Assembly (NCBI GenBank): GCA_032871835.1 | Contig: CM065297.1 | Location: 89,735,052 to 89,799,051, forward strand | Direction: 5' to 3' | DNA length: 64,000 bases | Source of the DNA: Dipteronia dyeriana | Lineage: Eukaryota > Streptophyta > Magnoliopsida > Sapindales > Sapindaceae | In this document: piece by piece, positions 34,873 to 47,380 of the stretch | How positions within the stretch are numbered: position 1 is the first letter of the stretch | Layout of the letters: every line of letters begins with the position of its first letter | Translations under genes and position numbers: made by a program | Notes under the pieces: model-generated | The model's input: only the letters and a program-made list of their open reading frames with translations | Told to the model about the DNA's origin: nothing | Database searches by the model: none

Positions 34873-36120
34873 AATTATCATCAGTTAAAGTATTATCTTT
34901 TAGGATATTGATTAGGTATGGGGTCATGATTTCTTTTTAATAACAAAAAATATGTAGGTAAATAATCATGATATAGCACTTTTGAATATTTATCTTCAAT
35001 TAAATAAAAGAAAATTCAATCGTAAAATTCAACGGTGATCCAACACCCATAAATGTCACGTCTCCTTTGGGAGTTTGCACCATTTACTAGTTAGACTAGG
35101 TCCCACCTAATTGTTAACATAACAACCAACGTTTTCAATTTTAGCCTTACAATTTTAATAACAATAACTCTTGGGAGGATTTTAATAAAATAACATTGAG
35201 TGTGTTACCAATTTATTGACCTTCAATATATTCCCTCACGAATATCCCTCCTTTGGGAGTAGATATCGTTTGGGTTAATTGTCTAGTCTATCATTGTAAG
35301 GAAGTATCTTGCTAAATTTCATTCATGAATACCTCTTGGGAGGTTATTACACAAAACATAAAGTTCAACTAAACTTGGAGGCCGTAGGTGTTCCAAAACA
35401 CCTTCTCCCACTCAATTATTTAAGGCATGTGATCGAATTCCATAGAATGATTTACCAAGTCATCTAGATGCAAATTAGATACCTAAACCATTCAATGCAT
35501 GTTCATAACAAAAGAGATATACGAGTGACACTCCTATTCTACAAGACATGTTATCAAACAATGACAAACATTGCAATATTTACAAAAATATAAATAGTTA
35601 CAATTTTGGCCCATCCTAGAAAGGCAAGTAAATTACATGTCTTGGAATACAAAAAACTCATTTCTTAGTGAACAAGTCTTCACGTGACCTTCGTCGTTTG
35701 GACTCCCTCGGCTGCCTCCCATGGGCGTTCGCTCCCTTGGCTCCCTACCATGGGTGTGTGCACCCCACAACCTAGTAAAGGGCTGCCATGTGCAGCCCAT
35801 GCCATAACAATCGTGGCCCCGTGCTCTTCGCACGCACGTTTGTTGCTATGGTTCGCACGGTCCCAAACTTGTTCCGGTTGCTTCCAATTCTTCAAACCTT
35901 CAAGTATTGATACTTGGATGTATTACAGAAGAATTTGAAATAAAAAATACTACAGTTTTTTTAATTACAATATAGTGCAGTATTTTTTTTACAATAGTAA
36001 AGTAAATAAAAATTTAGCAACTACCAAGAAAGAAATTAATGATAGGCCACCCTTCTTGTTACAATCCCAAAACAAAATACATCAAAATTTTAGGACCAAA
36101 ATTGAGCAATAACAATCCAC

Positions 36121-36165
<45 letters not shown>

Positions 36166-36289
36166 AGACATTCAATTGTAAAAAAATATGCGAATACGTA
36201 GAGTGTCATCTCTTTCTAAAACATGCATATATACAATAAAAGAAGAAGATTCACGTACTCATACATCAATTAATCAAGGGTACAACCAG
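34873..36289 (-). other. Copia leader between primer site and gag (left copy)
   Basis: No coding region seen; mirrored in content by 52801-53778. Contains a (TA)n tract at about 36125-36162. Confidence 0.6.
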
Positions 36290-36301
36290 GCTCTGATACC
36301 A
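36290..36301 (-). other. Primer-binding site, initiator Met tRNA
   Basis: TGGTATCAGAGC on minus, two bases downstream of the LTR edge at 36304. Confidence 0.92.
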
Positions 36302-36303
36302 AT

Positions 36304-38526
36304 TGTAGGGAAAATCGCACAACGGAAGCGTGAAAAATTAGGATTAGGGTTTGATATTTTTTTTAAAAAAATTTCCCTTTATAATAACAAGAACCTTACC
36401 CTAAATAATTGATGTATATAAAAAGTATCGTACCTCTTTTTTTTGTGATGATTGAACTAGCGTCGAATTGAATCCATAAGATCTTCCAATCCAATCACGA
36501 ACATGAATAACCTAGGATTGTGAGCTCCCTTTCTTTAAATTGTATACATGATGATAGAAACAAACAAAATCTTATTCTTTGTTAGTCACAATAATCCTCC
36601 AAGAGAAAAACCAAGAACATCCGGTCATTTGTGAATTATCAATCAATTTGATTGAAACTCGCGTGAACCTTGATTCGATGTTGTACACAAAACCCTTTTG
36701 ATTCAAAGGATACTAGTGCACTATCGAAAACAAAAACGTTCTCTCTTTTCTCTATGCTTGGGCGAATTCTTCTAACAATGAGTTGGACGGATTTTTTTTA
36801 TAACAATAAAAAAAACAACTTCTCTCACCAAAAACTAAGGCTTGGTCGAAATTTACAACCTATAGTTATAGGTTACAAATCTTCTCAGAAAGAGAATTTA
36901 CTTGGTAGGCCAGAATCCTATTCTTTGGTGGATTTACTTGGTGACCAAGAATCCTTTTCCAAAAAGAATCCTTTTCCAAAAAGAATCCTTTTCCAAAAAG
37001 AATTCTTTCCTACACCAAGACTCCTTATACAACTCATTAGTGTATTTGTGACCATATTAAAGACTTCCTAATTTAACTAGATAAATAATTCATTTTATTT
37101 ATCTACTTATCAAATATAGTCTTTAATATTAATTATACTACCAACAATAGTATAATATTAGGAGACCTTCTCCTATTAGGAAAAAGATTTTGACTTTTAA
37201 TTAAATATTTAATTAATCAACAAATTAATTAATTTCCATTTAATTAAATAAAAAAATAATAAAAAATAATATATTAGGCTTTTATATATTAGCCTTGCCG
37301 CCTATGACATTATATAGGCATATATATTAATTTTCTTATTTTATTAAATCTATTAGACCTTAATAAAAACTCCACAAGTGAACTAGACCCATTCTTACAA
37401 AAATAAACAAGTCCACATGCCTTAATACAATTCTAGATGGACCCCTAAATTGGTCCGGTAGAATATATCAAGTGATCCATGCAAATTCGTGTGGATTGAG
37501 GATCTTGGCGGTCTATATAAATTTAAGCTTCAGTAGACATAACCTAATCACAATCAACAAATGATTCACTTAGGTCCAAACTATTAATTTTAGTTTATTC
37601 CACTAAAGAACTAAAATTGAACTATTAAATAAAGATAGAATAAGTTAATATTTCTCATTCATACCCTAGACAATCTTAATGGAGAAAGTGTATACTCGTG
37701 AAGAATACCAGTAATCGTAAAGAGCTCATAAACCGCCTATAGCTCTCCAAGTTACCATATTTATTCATATGACCACATTTTTAACTTGGATATTATGACT
37801 TTTCCAAAAGCCATGTTTCTATAAACACTATTGAAAACTTAACGTTAAGATTTAATATCCAATACCTAAAAATATCCATATGATGATATTCTACTCTCAT
37901 TTATTAAATAGAGCCACGATGTCCATATCTATAAATGAAGTCCTCTATTGATTAACAAATGAATACCACCAAACTATCGAGGATAGACTATGCTATATAA
38001 TCATACTCATTGATAGCTCAAATGATAACACTTGCAACCATAAGTCCAACATTTATCTTAGGATTGAGATAAACTCTCCGATAGTCTTCAAATGAAAACT
38101 TTTATCCATTGACGATTCTAGATAAAGTATTTCATTGTGATCCGATTCAATGCACCCGGTGCACTAGATTCTTTTGCCTAAAGACACCACACTTTGATGA
38201 TTTTAGACTCATCATAATACATTTGATCCCACTCAAATGCTATCAAAAGAATCTACAACTTTGACAAGATAAAGGTGCCCAACCTTTTTCTTAAGTTATG
38301 AATATTATTCAAGACTAACTAAGAATTGTGTCTACCTCAAACATATCTAGATGTCTGAACAGTTCTTCTTTTCTCAGTCTTTTGACCTTATGATTATTTA
38401 CTTTTGACAATTATAATAACTAAACTATAAATGCTATAAGATTTGTTAAACTAGAAATCACTATATTAATATGAAAAGATTGTCAAATACATTATTATAC
38501 TCTTGCTATCGAGCATAATCCCAACA
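36304..38526 (-). repeat. Full LTR of the Angela-like copia (central LTR of the tandem)
   Basis: On minus it starts TGTTGGGATTATGCTC (38526) and ends CCCTACA (36304): 2223 bp. Polypurine tract on one side (38527-38537) and primer site on the other, so it acts as 3' LTR for one internal region and 5' LTR for the next. It contains about 17-bp tandem units of AATCCTTTTCCAAAAAG (about 36948-37005). Confidence 0.9.
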
Positions 38527-38589
38527 ATCTCCCACTTGCTCTATAGCAAATGTGCCATATCTTTCATCCCCATGTTCTCTTGATGCCCA

Positions 38590-40140
38590 TCAAAACTCTT
38601 TTATGGAAGAGCCTTTGTAGAGGGATCTGTTAGATTATCTGTTGACACGATCTTGGTAATCGTCATGTCACCCCTAAGCACAATTTCCCTTAGAAGGTGA
38701 TACATTCTTTCAATGTGTTTCCCTCTCTTATGACTTCTTGGTTCTATCGAATTAGCCACTGCTCCACTATTATCACAATAGATAGTGATCTGCTTATTCG
38801 CATCAAGAACCACTTCTAAGTCAATAAAGAATTGGCGAAGCCAAGTAGCCTGGCATGCGGTAACATACCCGACTTCCATGGTGGAATCAACAATACAAGA
38901 TTTTTTGATACTCCTCTATATGACTGCCTCTCCTCCAATAGTAAACACAGATCCTGATATTGATCTCTTGGAGTCAGAATCTGACTGAAAATCAGAATCT
39001 GCATACCCAATGGGAATTAAATCCCCTCCAGAGTATACAAGCATAAAATCTCTTGTTCTTTTGAGATACTTGAAAATATGCTTGACTGTTGTCCAGTGAT
39101 CAGGACAAGGCTTCGATTGAAACCTGCTAACTATGCCCACAATAAAACAAATATCTGGTCTAGTACAGAGCTTTGCATACATGAGATTTCCAATTGCCGA
39201 TGCATGTGGAACCCTACACATGAATTGCTCTTTATGCTCATTCTTAGGAACTTGTTCCTTAGAAAGTTTGATTCCATGTTTGAAAGGTAACATACCTTTC
39301 TTAGAATCTTGCATGGAAAACCTAGACAAGATTTTATCTATGTATAAAGCTTGGGATAATGCAATCATTCTATTCTTTCTATCCCTTATGACTTGGATAC
39401 CAATAATATAAATTGCTTCTCTTAAGTCCTTCATATCAAATTGTTTTGCTAATCATTCTTTTACTGATGTCAATACACCTACATCGTTTCCGATGAGTAA
39501 TATATCATCAACGTAAAGAACTAGGAAAACCAACTTGTCACCTTTAATCCTTTTGTATACACATGGTTCATTAAGGTTTTGAATAAATCCAAAACTTTTC
39601 ATGGCTTGATCGAACCTTATGTTCCAGTATCTAGATGCTTGCTTCAATCTATATATGGATCTTTGCAACTTACATACCCTTTCCTCTTGGCATTTTTCAA
39701 TGAATCCTTTGGGTTGTATCATATAGATACTTTCGTCAAGACTTCCATTAAGGAAAGCTATCTCGACATCCATTTACCAAATATCTCGGTCTAAAGATGC
39801 CCTAATGGATAAGAGTATCCTAATGGATTTAAGCATGACCACAGGAGAGAAGGTTTCTTCATAATCGATACCTTCCTTCTGTGTATAACCTTTAGCTACC
39901 AATCTACCTTTAAAGGTTTCCACCTTTCCATCCATTCCTCTTTTCCTCTAGTTTACCCACTTACACCTGATGAGTTTTATCTCTTTAGGCAAGTCTACAA
40001 GAGACCAGACTTTGTTTTTTAACGTAGATTCAATTTCGGATTGCATTACCTTTTGCCAATGGTGACAATCAACATCTTCCATACTTCATTGTACGTATAG
40101 AGATTATCGTCGTTCGAAAGATTCTCAACAGATTCTCCTA
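38590..40140 (-). pseudogene. Copia reverse transcriptase and RNase H
   Basis: On minus: RT start region (about 40090-39780), then 39773-39453 with DVEIAFLNGSLDESIYM and the catalytic YVDD in VLYVDDILLIGND. Next is 39434-38916 with YIDKILSRFSMQDS and the RT connection, then RNase H (38879-38601) with IYCDNSGAVA and HIERMYHLLRE, ending STKALP. Frames are broken between blocks and by a stop near 39775. An intact protein would copy the element RNA in virus-like particles. Confidence 0.9.
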
Positions 40141-40444
40141 AACCGATGTATCTCTCGGGTTGTCTACTAACCCCTCCCACTACGACGAGGTATGGTAGAT
40201 TGTTGATCTTGTGTTGGTATAGAACTTACAATTGGGCTTGGTTGTGAAACCTCTTGTGGAATTGTATCTCCTGAATGTTCGTTCAGGACAATTCTACTTT
40301 TAGGTACAAAATTATTCATATAGTCCTCTTCCAGAAATTTAACATGTGTCGAAACAAATAATTTAAGATCTAAAGGACTATAAAAATAATATCCTTTTGT
40401 TCCTTTTGGATACCCTACAAATATGCATATTTCGGAACGGGACT

Positions 40445-41545
40445 CTATCTTTCTGTCTTTCCTTTTAACATGTGTGCAGGACATCCAAATATCATTAAGT
40501 ATTGTAAACTAGGCTTTCGCCCGATCCACAACTTATGCGGTGTTTTAGGAACCAACTTAGATGGTACATCATTTAGAATGTACATGACAGTTTGTAAAGC
40601 ATATCCCCAAAAAGAATTAGGAAGCGTTGAATAACTCAACAAAGACCTAACAATGTCCAAAAGAGTTCTATTTCTCCTTTCTGCCACCCCATTTTTTTGA
40701 GGTGTACCTGGTGCAGAAAACAGAGAAATTATCCCATTATCAATAAGATATTGCTGAAACTTACCATATAGATATTCTCCACCACGATCAGACCTCAAGA
40801 TTTTTATGCGTTTCTCAAGCTGATTTTCTACTTTAGCTGTAAATGATTTGAATATGTCAAAAGCATGGGACTTATGTCTCATGAGATACATATAACCAAA
40901 TCTTGAGTGATCATCCGTGAAAGTGATGAAGTACTCATATCCACCTCTAGCTTGAATGCTTAAAGGTCCATACACATCGGTGTGTATCAATCCTAAACAT
41001 CCGATGGCCCTTTTGCATTTGGTCATAAACGACCTTTTGGTCATTTTACCTTCCAAACAAGATTCACAAGTTGGTAGATCATCAACCGTTAAGTCACTTA
41101 GAGGTCCCTCACTAATCAATCTTTTAATCCTATTAAGGTTAATATGACCCAGGTGCAAATGAAATATGTAGGTTTCATCTATTGATAATTTTACTCTTTT
41201 ATGATTAGGTTCCGTTGATTCTATGTTGAACAAGTGAGAGATTTTTCTATACAAGTAGAATAAACCATTTTCCAACGTACCTTTACAAACAAATTTGTAA
41301 TTCTTACTAATAATAAAACCTTTATTAAAATTAACCGAATATCCAAATTTATTTAGACAAGAGACTGAAATTAAATTCCTTTTGAATTGAGGTACAAAAT
41401 AAACATTTATCAAATCTAAATGTCTATAAGAATCTAAATTGATTCTAATATCTCCCACTGCACTAGCTACCACCAAAACTTTGTTGCCTAAACGCAAGTT
41501 GAATTCATTCTTATTCAATCTATTCCTTTGACCCTTTTTCACCAC
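40445..41545 (-). CDS. Copia integrase (366 open codons), part of broken pol
   Basis: Contains the pre-integrase region, an HHCC zinc site ([16 protein letters not shown]), core Asp in HTDVYGPL and RSDRGGEY, Glu in [10 protein letters not shown], and [18 protein letters not shown] with the usual copia C-terminal FGCPAH. The frame is open throughout, but it begins near the N insertion site and lacks the protease domain normally before it, so pol was already deleted there. The start Met is not biological. Confidence 0.88.
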   Translation of the reverse strand: MVKKGQRNRLNKNEFNLRLGNKVLVVASAVGDIRINLDSYRHLDLINVYFVPQFKRNLISVSCLNKFGYSVNFNKGFIISKNYKFVCKGTLENGLFYLYRKISHLFNIESTEPNHKRVKLSIDETYIFHLHLGHINLNRIKRLISEGPLSDLTVDDLPTCESCLEGKMTKRSFMTKCKRAIGCLGLIHTDVYGPLSIQARGGYEYFITFTDDHSRFGYMYLMRHKSHAFDIFKSFTAKVENQLEKRIKILRSDRGGEYLYGKFQQYLIDNGIISLFSAPGTPQKNGVAERRNRTLLDIVRSLLSYSTLPNSFWGYALQTVMYILNDVPSKLVPKTPHKLWIGRKPSLQYLMIFGCPAHMLKGKTER

Positions 41546-41551
41546 AAAAAC

Positions 41552-41556
41552 ACTTC
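41552..41556. other. Left target-site duplication of element N (ACTTC)
   Basis: ACTTC directly before the LTR edge (TGAAAATACA at 41557); identical to 52122-52126. Confidence 0.93.
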
Positions 41557-44164
41557 TGAAAATACAATCACGGTTAAATGCTCAAGGCTAGCCTAGAGGT
41601 GAGGGGGGGGGGGGGGTTGAATAGGTTAGACACCTTTTTTGACTCCCTTAGAAACAAACAAAAGTTTGTCCCTCTAGATTGCTTGTATCACAATATACAT
41701 ATTAATTAAAGACAATTAATCAATATATAAACACAAGTAAAGTGTGATACAAACAAGTAATTGTAACACATACACAATCTATTATATAGAAAGGAAGTCA
41801 ACATACATAGAGAGTTCTATCTACAATACAAATATTAGAGAGATAGGGATAGAGAAAAGTTGACACAAGATATAACATCGTAAACCTCCGAAGAGGAAAC
41901 ATCCACGGGCTAGCAGCCACTAGCAAACATAAGACAAGTACAATCTCTCAAGTGACCTCTTCACCTAGAAACTACCCTCCTATCCTACTCTAGAAGTTGT
42001 CGCTCTATGCTCAACAATCCGAGGCTTCACACCTCTTGTCAAGAATTCCTTGCTCACCTTATCCGGATCCTCACGACCCAAGGCAAGACGTCTTGCTCAA
42101 CTAAGTCCTCACGACTCTAGTCAAGACTTCCTCGCCCACCTATCCGAGTTCTCCCAACTCTAGGCAAGACTTCCTTGCTCGACAATCCAAGGCTTCACAC
42201 CTCTTGCCAAGACTTCTTGCTCAACACTATAGATCTCACACCTATTGTCAAGACTTCCTTCTCACAAGGCATCTAGGTGATCATGAATGCAAAACGCAAA
42301 CAAGCACGCAACATAGAATGTTATGATCAACACATCCTATGGAAAATGCTAGACATGAGCATGAATGCACAAAACAAATATTGTCTAGTCAAACATGCAT
42401 ATATAATCAATCTAGATCATATAACATATGTTTAACATTAATCACAATCTAGATACATGTATATATCTAAACTTGAATCACAAGATATGATCAACAAATC
42501 AGAAGATCAAGTTTAAATCACACAAACCTAAAACATGCTAAAATCATATGACAAAGTCAATTAGATTTAAGCTAAAGTTCTAGAGCATATTCCTAATCAT
42601 AGATTCAACAAATCACATGAATAGCTCAAAAGAACATAAGCACATGTATTATGTGACAATTTCGGCCAAGAGAGCCCAATACATGTGAGGAACTATTTTT
42701 CTCAAAATCGATCAATCAAAGATCATCAAATAGTCCTAGAATCAAAGCTATCACAATGCAATCCCAAACATGTGATAATATAGGCAAAATCAAAACCTAA
42801 CTCAACATGTATGATTTCAATTGAAACTCAATCTATCTTTGAAAGTGTTCAAAACACAAATCAAAACACTCACAATATACAAATATATGTAGAAGAAGAA
42901 ACCCCAAGGCAATTGTCCAAGTTTTAAAAGAAAACTTTGAGAGAAAATCAATACCTTAGTTGATTTAGATGCAGTCCCGTTTTTGTATGATTAGACATCA
43001 AAAAAAGCAGCAACATTAACTCAAACCTTCAGAGAAAAGATGGAGGATGAATAGATGAACACTCTCAACTTCAAATCACTCAAATCAGAGTTCAAATGAA
43101 GAAGTTATGGTGTTTGGAATGTGAGAAAATTTAGACAGAAAATTTCTGCACACTTGATTTGAATTTCTTCTTAGAATGAAATGTGAGAGGGAAAGAGTTT
43201 ATAAAGGAGTGAGAAACTTGGACAAGTGAAATGACCAAGAGGGGCAAAATGAAGCCAAGCAAGCTTGCTGCCCGAGATGGCATGTGGGCATCTCGGGGCA
43301 GCAAGCCTTCTGCCCCGAGATGGCCACGCGCCATCTCGGGAAAGAAGACAATGCTTGCTTCTTTCTCCTTCGACCTTCCTTCTCGTTCTTCGACTGTTCT
43401 CCGGCCTCCAAGCTTAGAATTTGAATTCGTTTACGGATTACAAACCGTAACTCTCACACGCACATGGGCATATAAGATACTCAACCCAGAAAATAATAAT
43501 TCGACTCAATATATGAAGACGAAGACAATGTATGAAACATGAGTTGAAAATGTATTATCTTTTGACTTAGAACTTGAAATCAATAGTATGAGTAACCAAA
43601 ATGACCGAAACTCAATCAAGAATGATTTAAGACTAAATCCAAGTTCAATATCCACGTTATACAAACATATACACACATAAACACAATTCACACTAGAATG
43701 CAAACTACATAGAGATAGTTTCCAATCATGCATTTTCCAAAACATGTTATTTCCATACCAATGCATGAGCATTCATCTTCAAGTGTGTGAATATGTTATA
43801 CATGGTGCACAATGATGCAGGAACACATATGAATGAATTGTATGTGTGTACCTATAAAGGTGCACAATGATGTAGGGACACAAATGTATGATATGTGTGT
43901 GTGCCTATAAAGGTGCACAACGATGCAGGGACACAAATGTATGATATGTGTGTGTGTGCCTAAGCCTTGTAAGAGAAAGATAAGGTCTTAGTATACCTTT
44001 GTAGAACCATATTGCATCCTTTCTATTGAAGACTTAGAACTTGCTTTGACTTGTTGTTTCTTTTTCCTTGAAGCTTGGATCATCATGAATTTAAACAACT
44101 AAATCATTACAAGTAAGCATCATTTTGATATGGAATTAATGCCAACACAAACTAAAACCTAACA
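41557..44164 (-). repeat. 3' LTR of element N
   Basis: 2608 bp; on minus it runs TGTTAGGTTTTAG to GTATTTTCA. It contains GTGTGTG-rich units of about 60 bp (43799-43960), the GC-rich hairpin CATCTCGGGGCAG/CTGCCCCGAGATG (about 43289-43322), a TATA-like TTTATAAA (about 43198-43205), about 40-bp GCAAGACTTC repeats (41995-42260) and a G-run (41602-41616). Confidence 0.92.
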
Positions 44165-44176
44165 ATCTCCCCCTTT
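44165..44176 (-). other. Polypurine tract of element N
   Basis: AAAGGGGGAGAT on minus, directly upstream of the 3' LTR start. Confidence 0.9.
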
Positions 44177-44632
44177 GGCAAATTCCATGTCAAAACACCT
44201 ATATATTTACTACAAATATAAAAATGAAGATAGGTCACAAAATCACTACCTCACATTACAATGAGTAAGATTCCTATAACTAATCTTCATCAACTCTTGA
44301 ACTTTATCTTGATCTTCTCTTGAAGCAACCTACAAATCATCTCAAAGCACAATGCATATACAAGAGAAAAACAACAAATGGCAACATATAATATGGATAA
44401 GAATATACAATTAAGTCCACAAATACATATATCTCCCCCTCAATACATGCCAAATACAATAGTTCTTAACCAAATCTTAAGACTAATTATTACAATCCAT
44501 TGAAAGTTCAAAAGTTCACAAAAACAACATAAAAAGCAAACTAAGTAACTAGCAACTCTTAAAAACTCTTTCTCCCCCATTTTGACATGAAATGATGCCA
44601 AAAGGTAAGAAACACACCATGAGACTCAAATA

Positions 44633-45694
44633 CTAGCTACTAGATCCACCAAAGAAAGTTGTGCGTGTAGTTGACCTAACATAATACTCGAGAGATGGTC
44701 TTGAACTTGATACAATACACTCCTCCAACTCTTTTATTCTAGCATCTTTTTTTTCAACTATAACACTAAGCTCATCAACCTTCTTCTTCAAATGTAAAGC
44801 CCAATCTGGAAGAATGTTTATGCTAGTCTCTTGACAATCAACTTGTGAACTACTAAATAGTCCAAAAGTATCACATATCTTACCCTTATCCTTATATGAC
44901 ATGTATAACACACGTTTATCACTATATTTTTCCAAGGGTTGTACCAACATATCATCTCCACTACTTTGAACACTACGAGCTAAACACAAAGAAGTTATAA
45001 ACCCCGGTAATGCAAGCTTCTTATCTCCTCTAGTTGAGAAAGCCGCATTATCTAAGTAAAACATAAGCAAATCCCCAAGGTTTATAGGTTGATTAGTCAC
45101 CAAGGCATATACTATTTTGATCTTGTCTTTATTCAACTCAGTTGAATTCGAAGATCCAATAATATTTGTGCAAATAAAAAGACGCCAAAATGTACTTGCC
45201 TTAGTTAACTCATGTTGACTAATATATGCTCTACCTTTCCACTCAAGAGAAACATTGTCACATAGAGTTCTACCCATGATATTTAGATTCTCAATGATAT
45301 CAACATCTAAAAAGCTTGAATCAATATCACTAGATAGCCCAAGAAACTTGTTAATGTTTACCGGGTTAACTCTAAACACAATACCCCTAATCTCCATCAA
45401 AGCATCCAATAAGGTGGCACTCTCTCTATATTCATGATAAAATTCTCTAACAATAGTGTCATTCACTATTCCTAGCATGCTCACCCAAGATTCCTAATTT
45501 CTATCCTTAATACATTTAAGAACATAAGAATCTTTACATTTACCTAAGTCAATGCCTCTCTCTTGAAATATCTTTTTAGTTGCAAAGATCCCTAAATCCT
45601 TTGATCTTGAAGCTTTGGATCCCTTTGAGGTAGACTTGGCTTTCACAATGGGATTCAATTGATTTCCACTTCTGGTAACCTTAGTTCTTCCCAT
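44633..45694 (-). pseudogene. Extra ORF of element N, putative plant transposon protein-like
   Basis: One frame of 354 codons from ATG 45694 to stop 44633, broken only by a TAG at 45494-45496. The N-terminus is basic, Ser/Lys-rich (MGRTKVTRSGNQ). The middle shows VREFYHEY and RGIVFRVNPVNINKFLGL, the pattern of the 'putative plant transposon protein' domain (PF20167 by eye). The C-terminus is a short coiled coil (LKKKVDELSVIVEKKDARIKELE). It is sense to gag, in the place where SIRE elements keep an envelope-like ORF. The near-intact frame, despite no pol, hints at recent constraint. Function unknown. Confidence 0.65.
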
Positions 45695-47380
45695 TTGTTC
45701 TTGTGAAATAAGATGCTATATACATATAACAAAAGTGAATGAAAGACAAAACAAACATATTAGTCACAAATATATATATACAATGACATATGACTTAAAA
45801 ATGAATCATCATGTAAGGCAAAGATAGTGAGTAATATCTTACAAGTATCATTAAGTCAAAATATGACAATATGTAACAAAATGAAGCATGTGAACATATC
45901 ATAAAAGAGAACAACGTCTATCATACAATGCTCCCCCTTGATAAATGCTATAACTGAGATTTATGATAGCATAAGGTTCACAAAAATGTTCACACAATCA
46001 CACATTCAAGCAATTTGAAGAAATATCAACAAAATAAGCTTTATATGTTAAAAGAGATACATAAAGATTTTTCAAGTTCTCTCATAATTCTTCAACAATT
46101 GCAAAGATATCATCATACTCATAAACAAAGTGTGTGTGTGAGAGATATGCTTCAAATATATATCAAGAAGTAGTTTGATAATCAACATGAAAACAATTTC
46201 CAACAACTATTCATCTTAAGCTTCTTCCATAAAAAGTCAAACTGATTATCATCCGGAATTTTTGCCATTAAGAGAATAGATTTCAACATATGAGCTTGTG
46301 TGTGCATGTGGCTCGTCAACCCATTTCTGTTTTTCAACCCGAGCTCATTTGATTTTCAACTAAACTTCTTTTTAAGCCTTCCTCCTTTTCTTTTTAGGCA
46401 ATGAATCAAAGATTTTTTTTTTTTATGATTTCATTTCAACACTTCTTTTATTTTTCCATTTTTTTTACATAAACAAAATTCACTTCATGACGGCTTTCAC
46501 TTATCACAATGGTGTAGCTCTTTCCAACATTGGGTAGCTTTCACAACCAATGTGTGTAGCTCTTTTCATGAAGGTGCTCGTTGAGTTCTATGTAATTGCC
46601 GAAGCAAAATGGATACTAACCATAGGTCATTTTAAATGTACTTAAGCACAAAAACTTCAAGGTGTATCCAATGTTTACATATTAGTAAACTCAACCTACT
46701 AGCAAAACATATAAGAGAAGCATAGTGCAAATTTTTAGAAAACCAAGATTTTATGGCTCATAAGCACATGATCTAAGAGCAATAAGTAGAGACTTATTTA
46801 ACATCATTACTTCTCTAATGAGTAGCTTTCAAAGAATATGAAGTTCATATTTTCAAAAGTAATGACACTCAATATACTATACATAAATAATCATCAAGGT
46901 TAAGATCAATGTGAACAATATCACTATTAGATCCTAAAATAGTACATGTCAATGAGAACCATATGTATGCTATACAAAATCTCTAATATGACATGCTATG
47001 AGATATATGTCAAGAATCGAGTCAAAAGATGAATATCTAAGAGAACATGCATTAGAGTATAGAGATACCTTTTTGCATATTATATTCACCAAATATCATA
47101 CTTCCGTCCTTTTTATGAGCACTCTTGCCTTGAATGTCCTCATGACACCAAGTTGATGATGTTTCACAACAAGAGTATAAAAAGCATAATATCTCAGCCC
47201 AATCAACACATATAAAAAAAGAACTTCTTCAAAGTTAATCAACAAATTATGACCATCATAACAAACATGATGTGAAATAACCAAGTTCATATCATACATG
47301 GAGTATTCAAAGCTAGTAAGCAAGAATTCTCAACACAATTGATATATAGCCTCAAAGCTATCTCACATGTTCTTCTTATT
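45695..47380 (-). other. Non-coding internal region of element N
   Basis: No gene seen. Contains T-rich runs (about 46410-46470) and TGTGTAGCTCTTTCCA-like short repeats (about 46500-46590). Confidence 0.6.

Noticed and set aside
35633..35938. Open frames on both strands in the copia leader
   Set aside because: Overlapping Cys/His/Trp-rich frames without homology; the region is the untranslated leader between primer site and gag.
43131..43542. Open frames across the SIRE-type LTR hairpin
   Set aside because: Repeated in every LTR copy with changing frames; non-coding LTR DNA.
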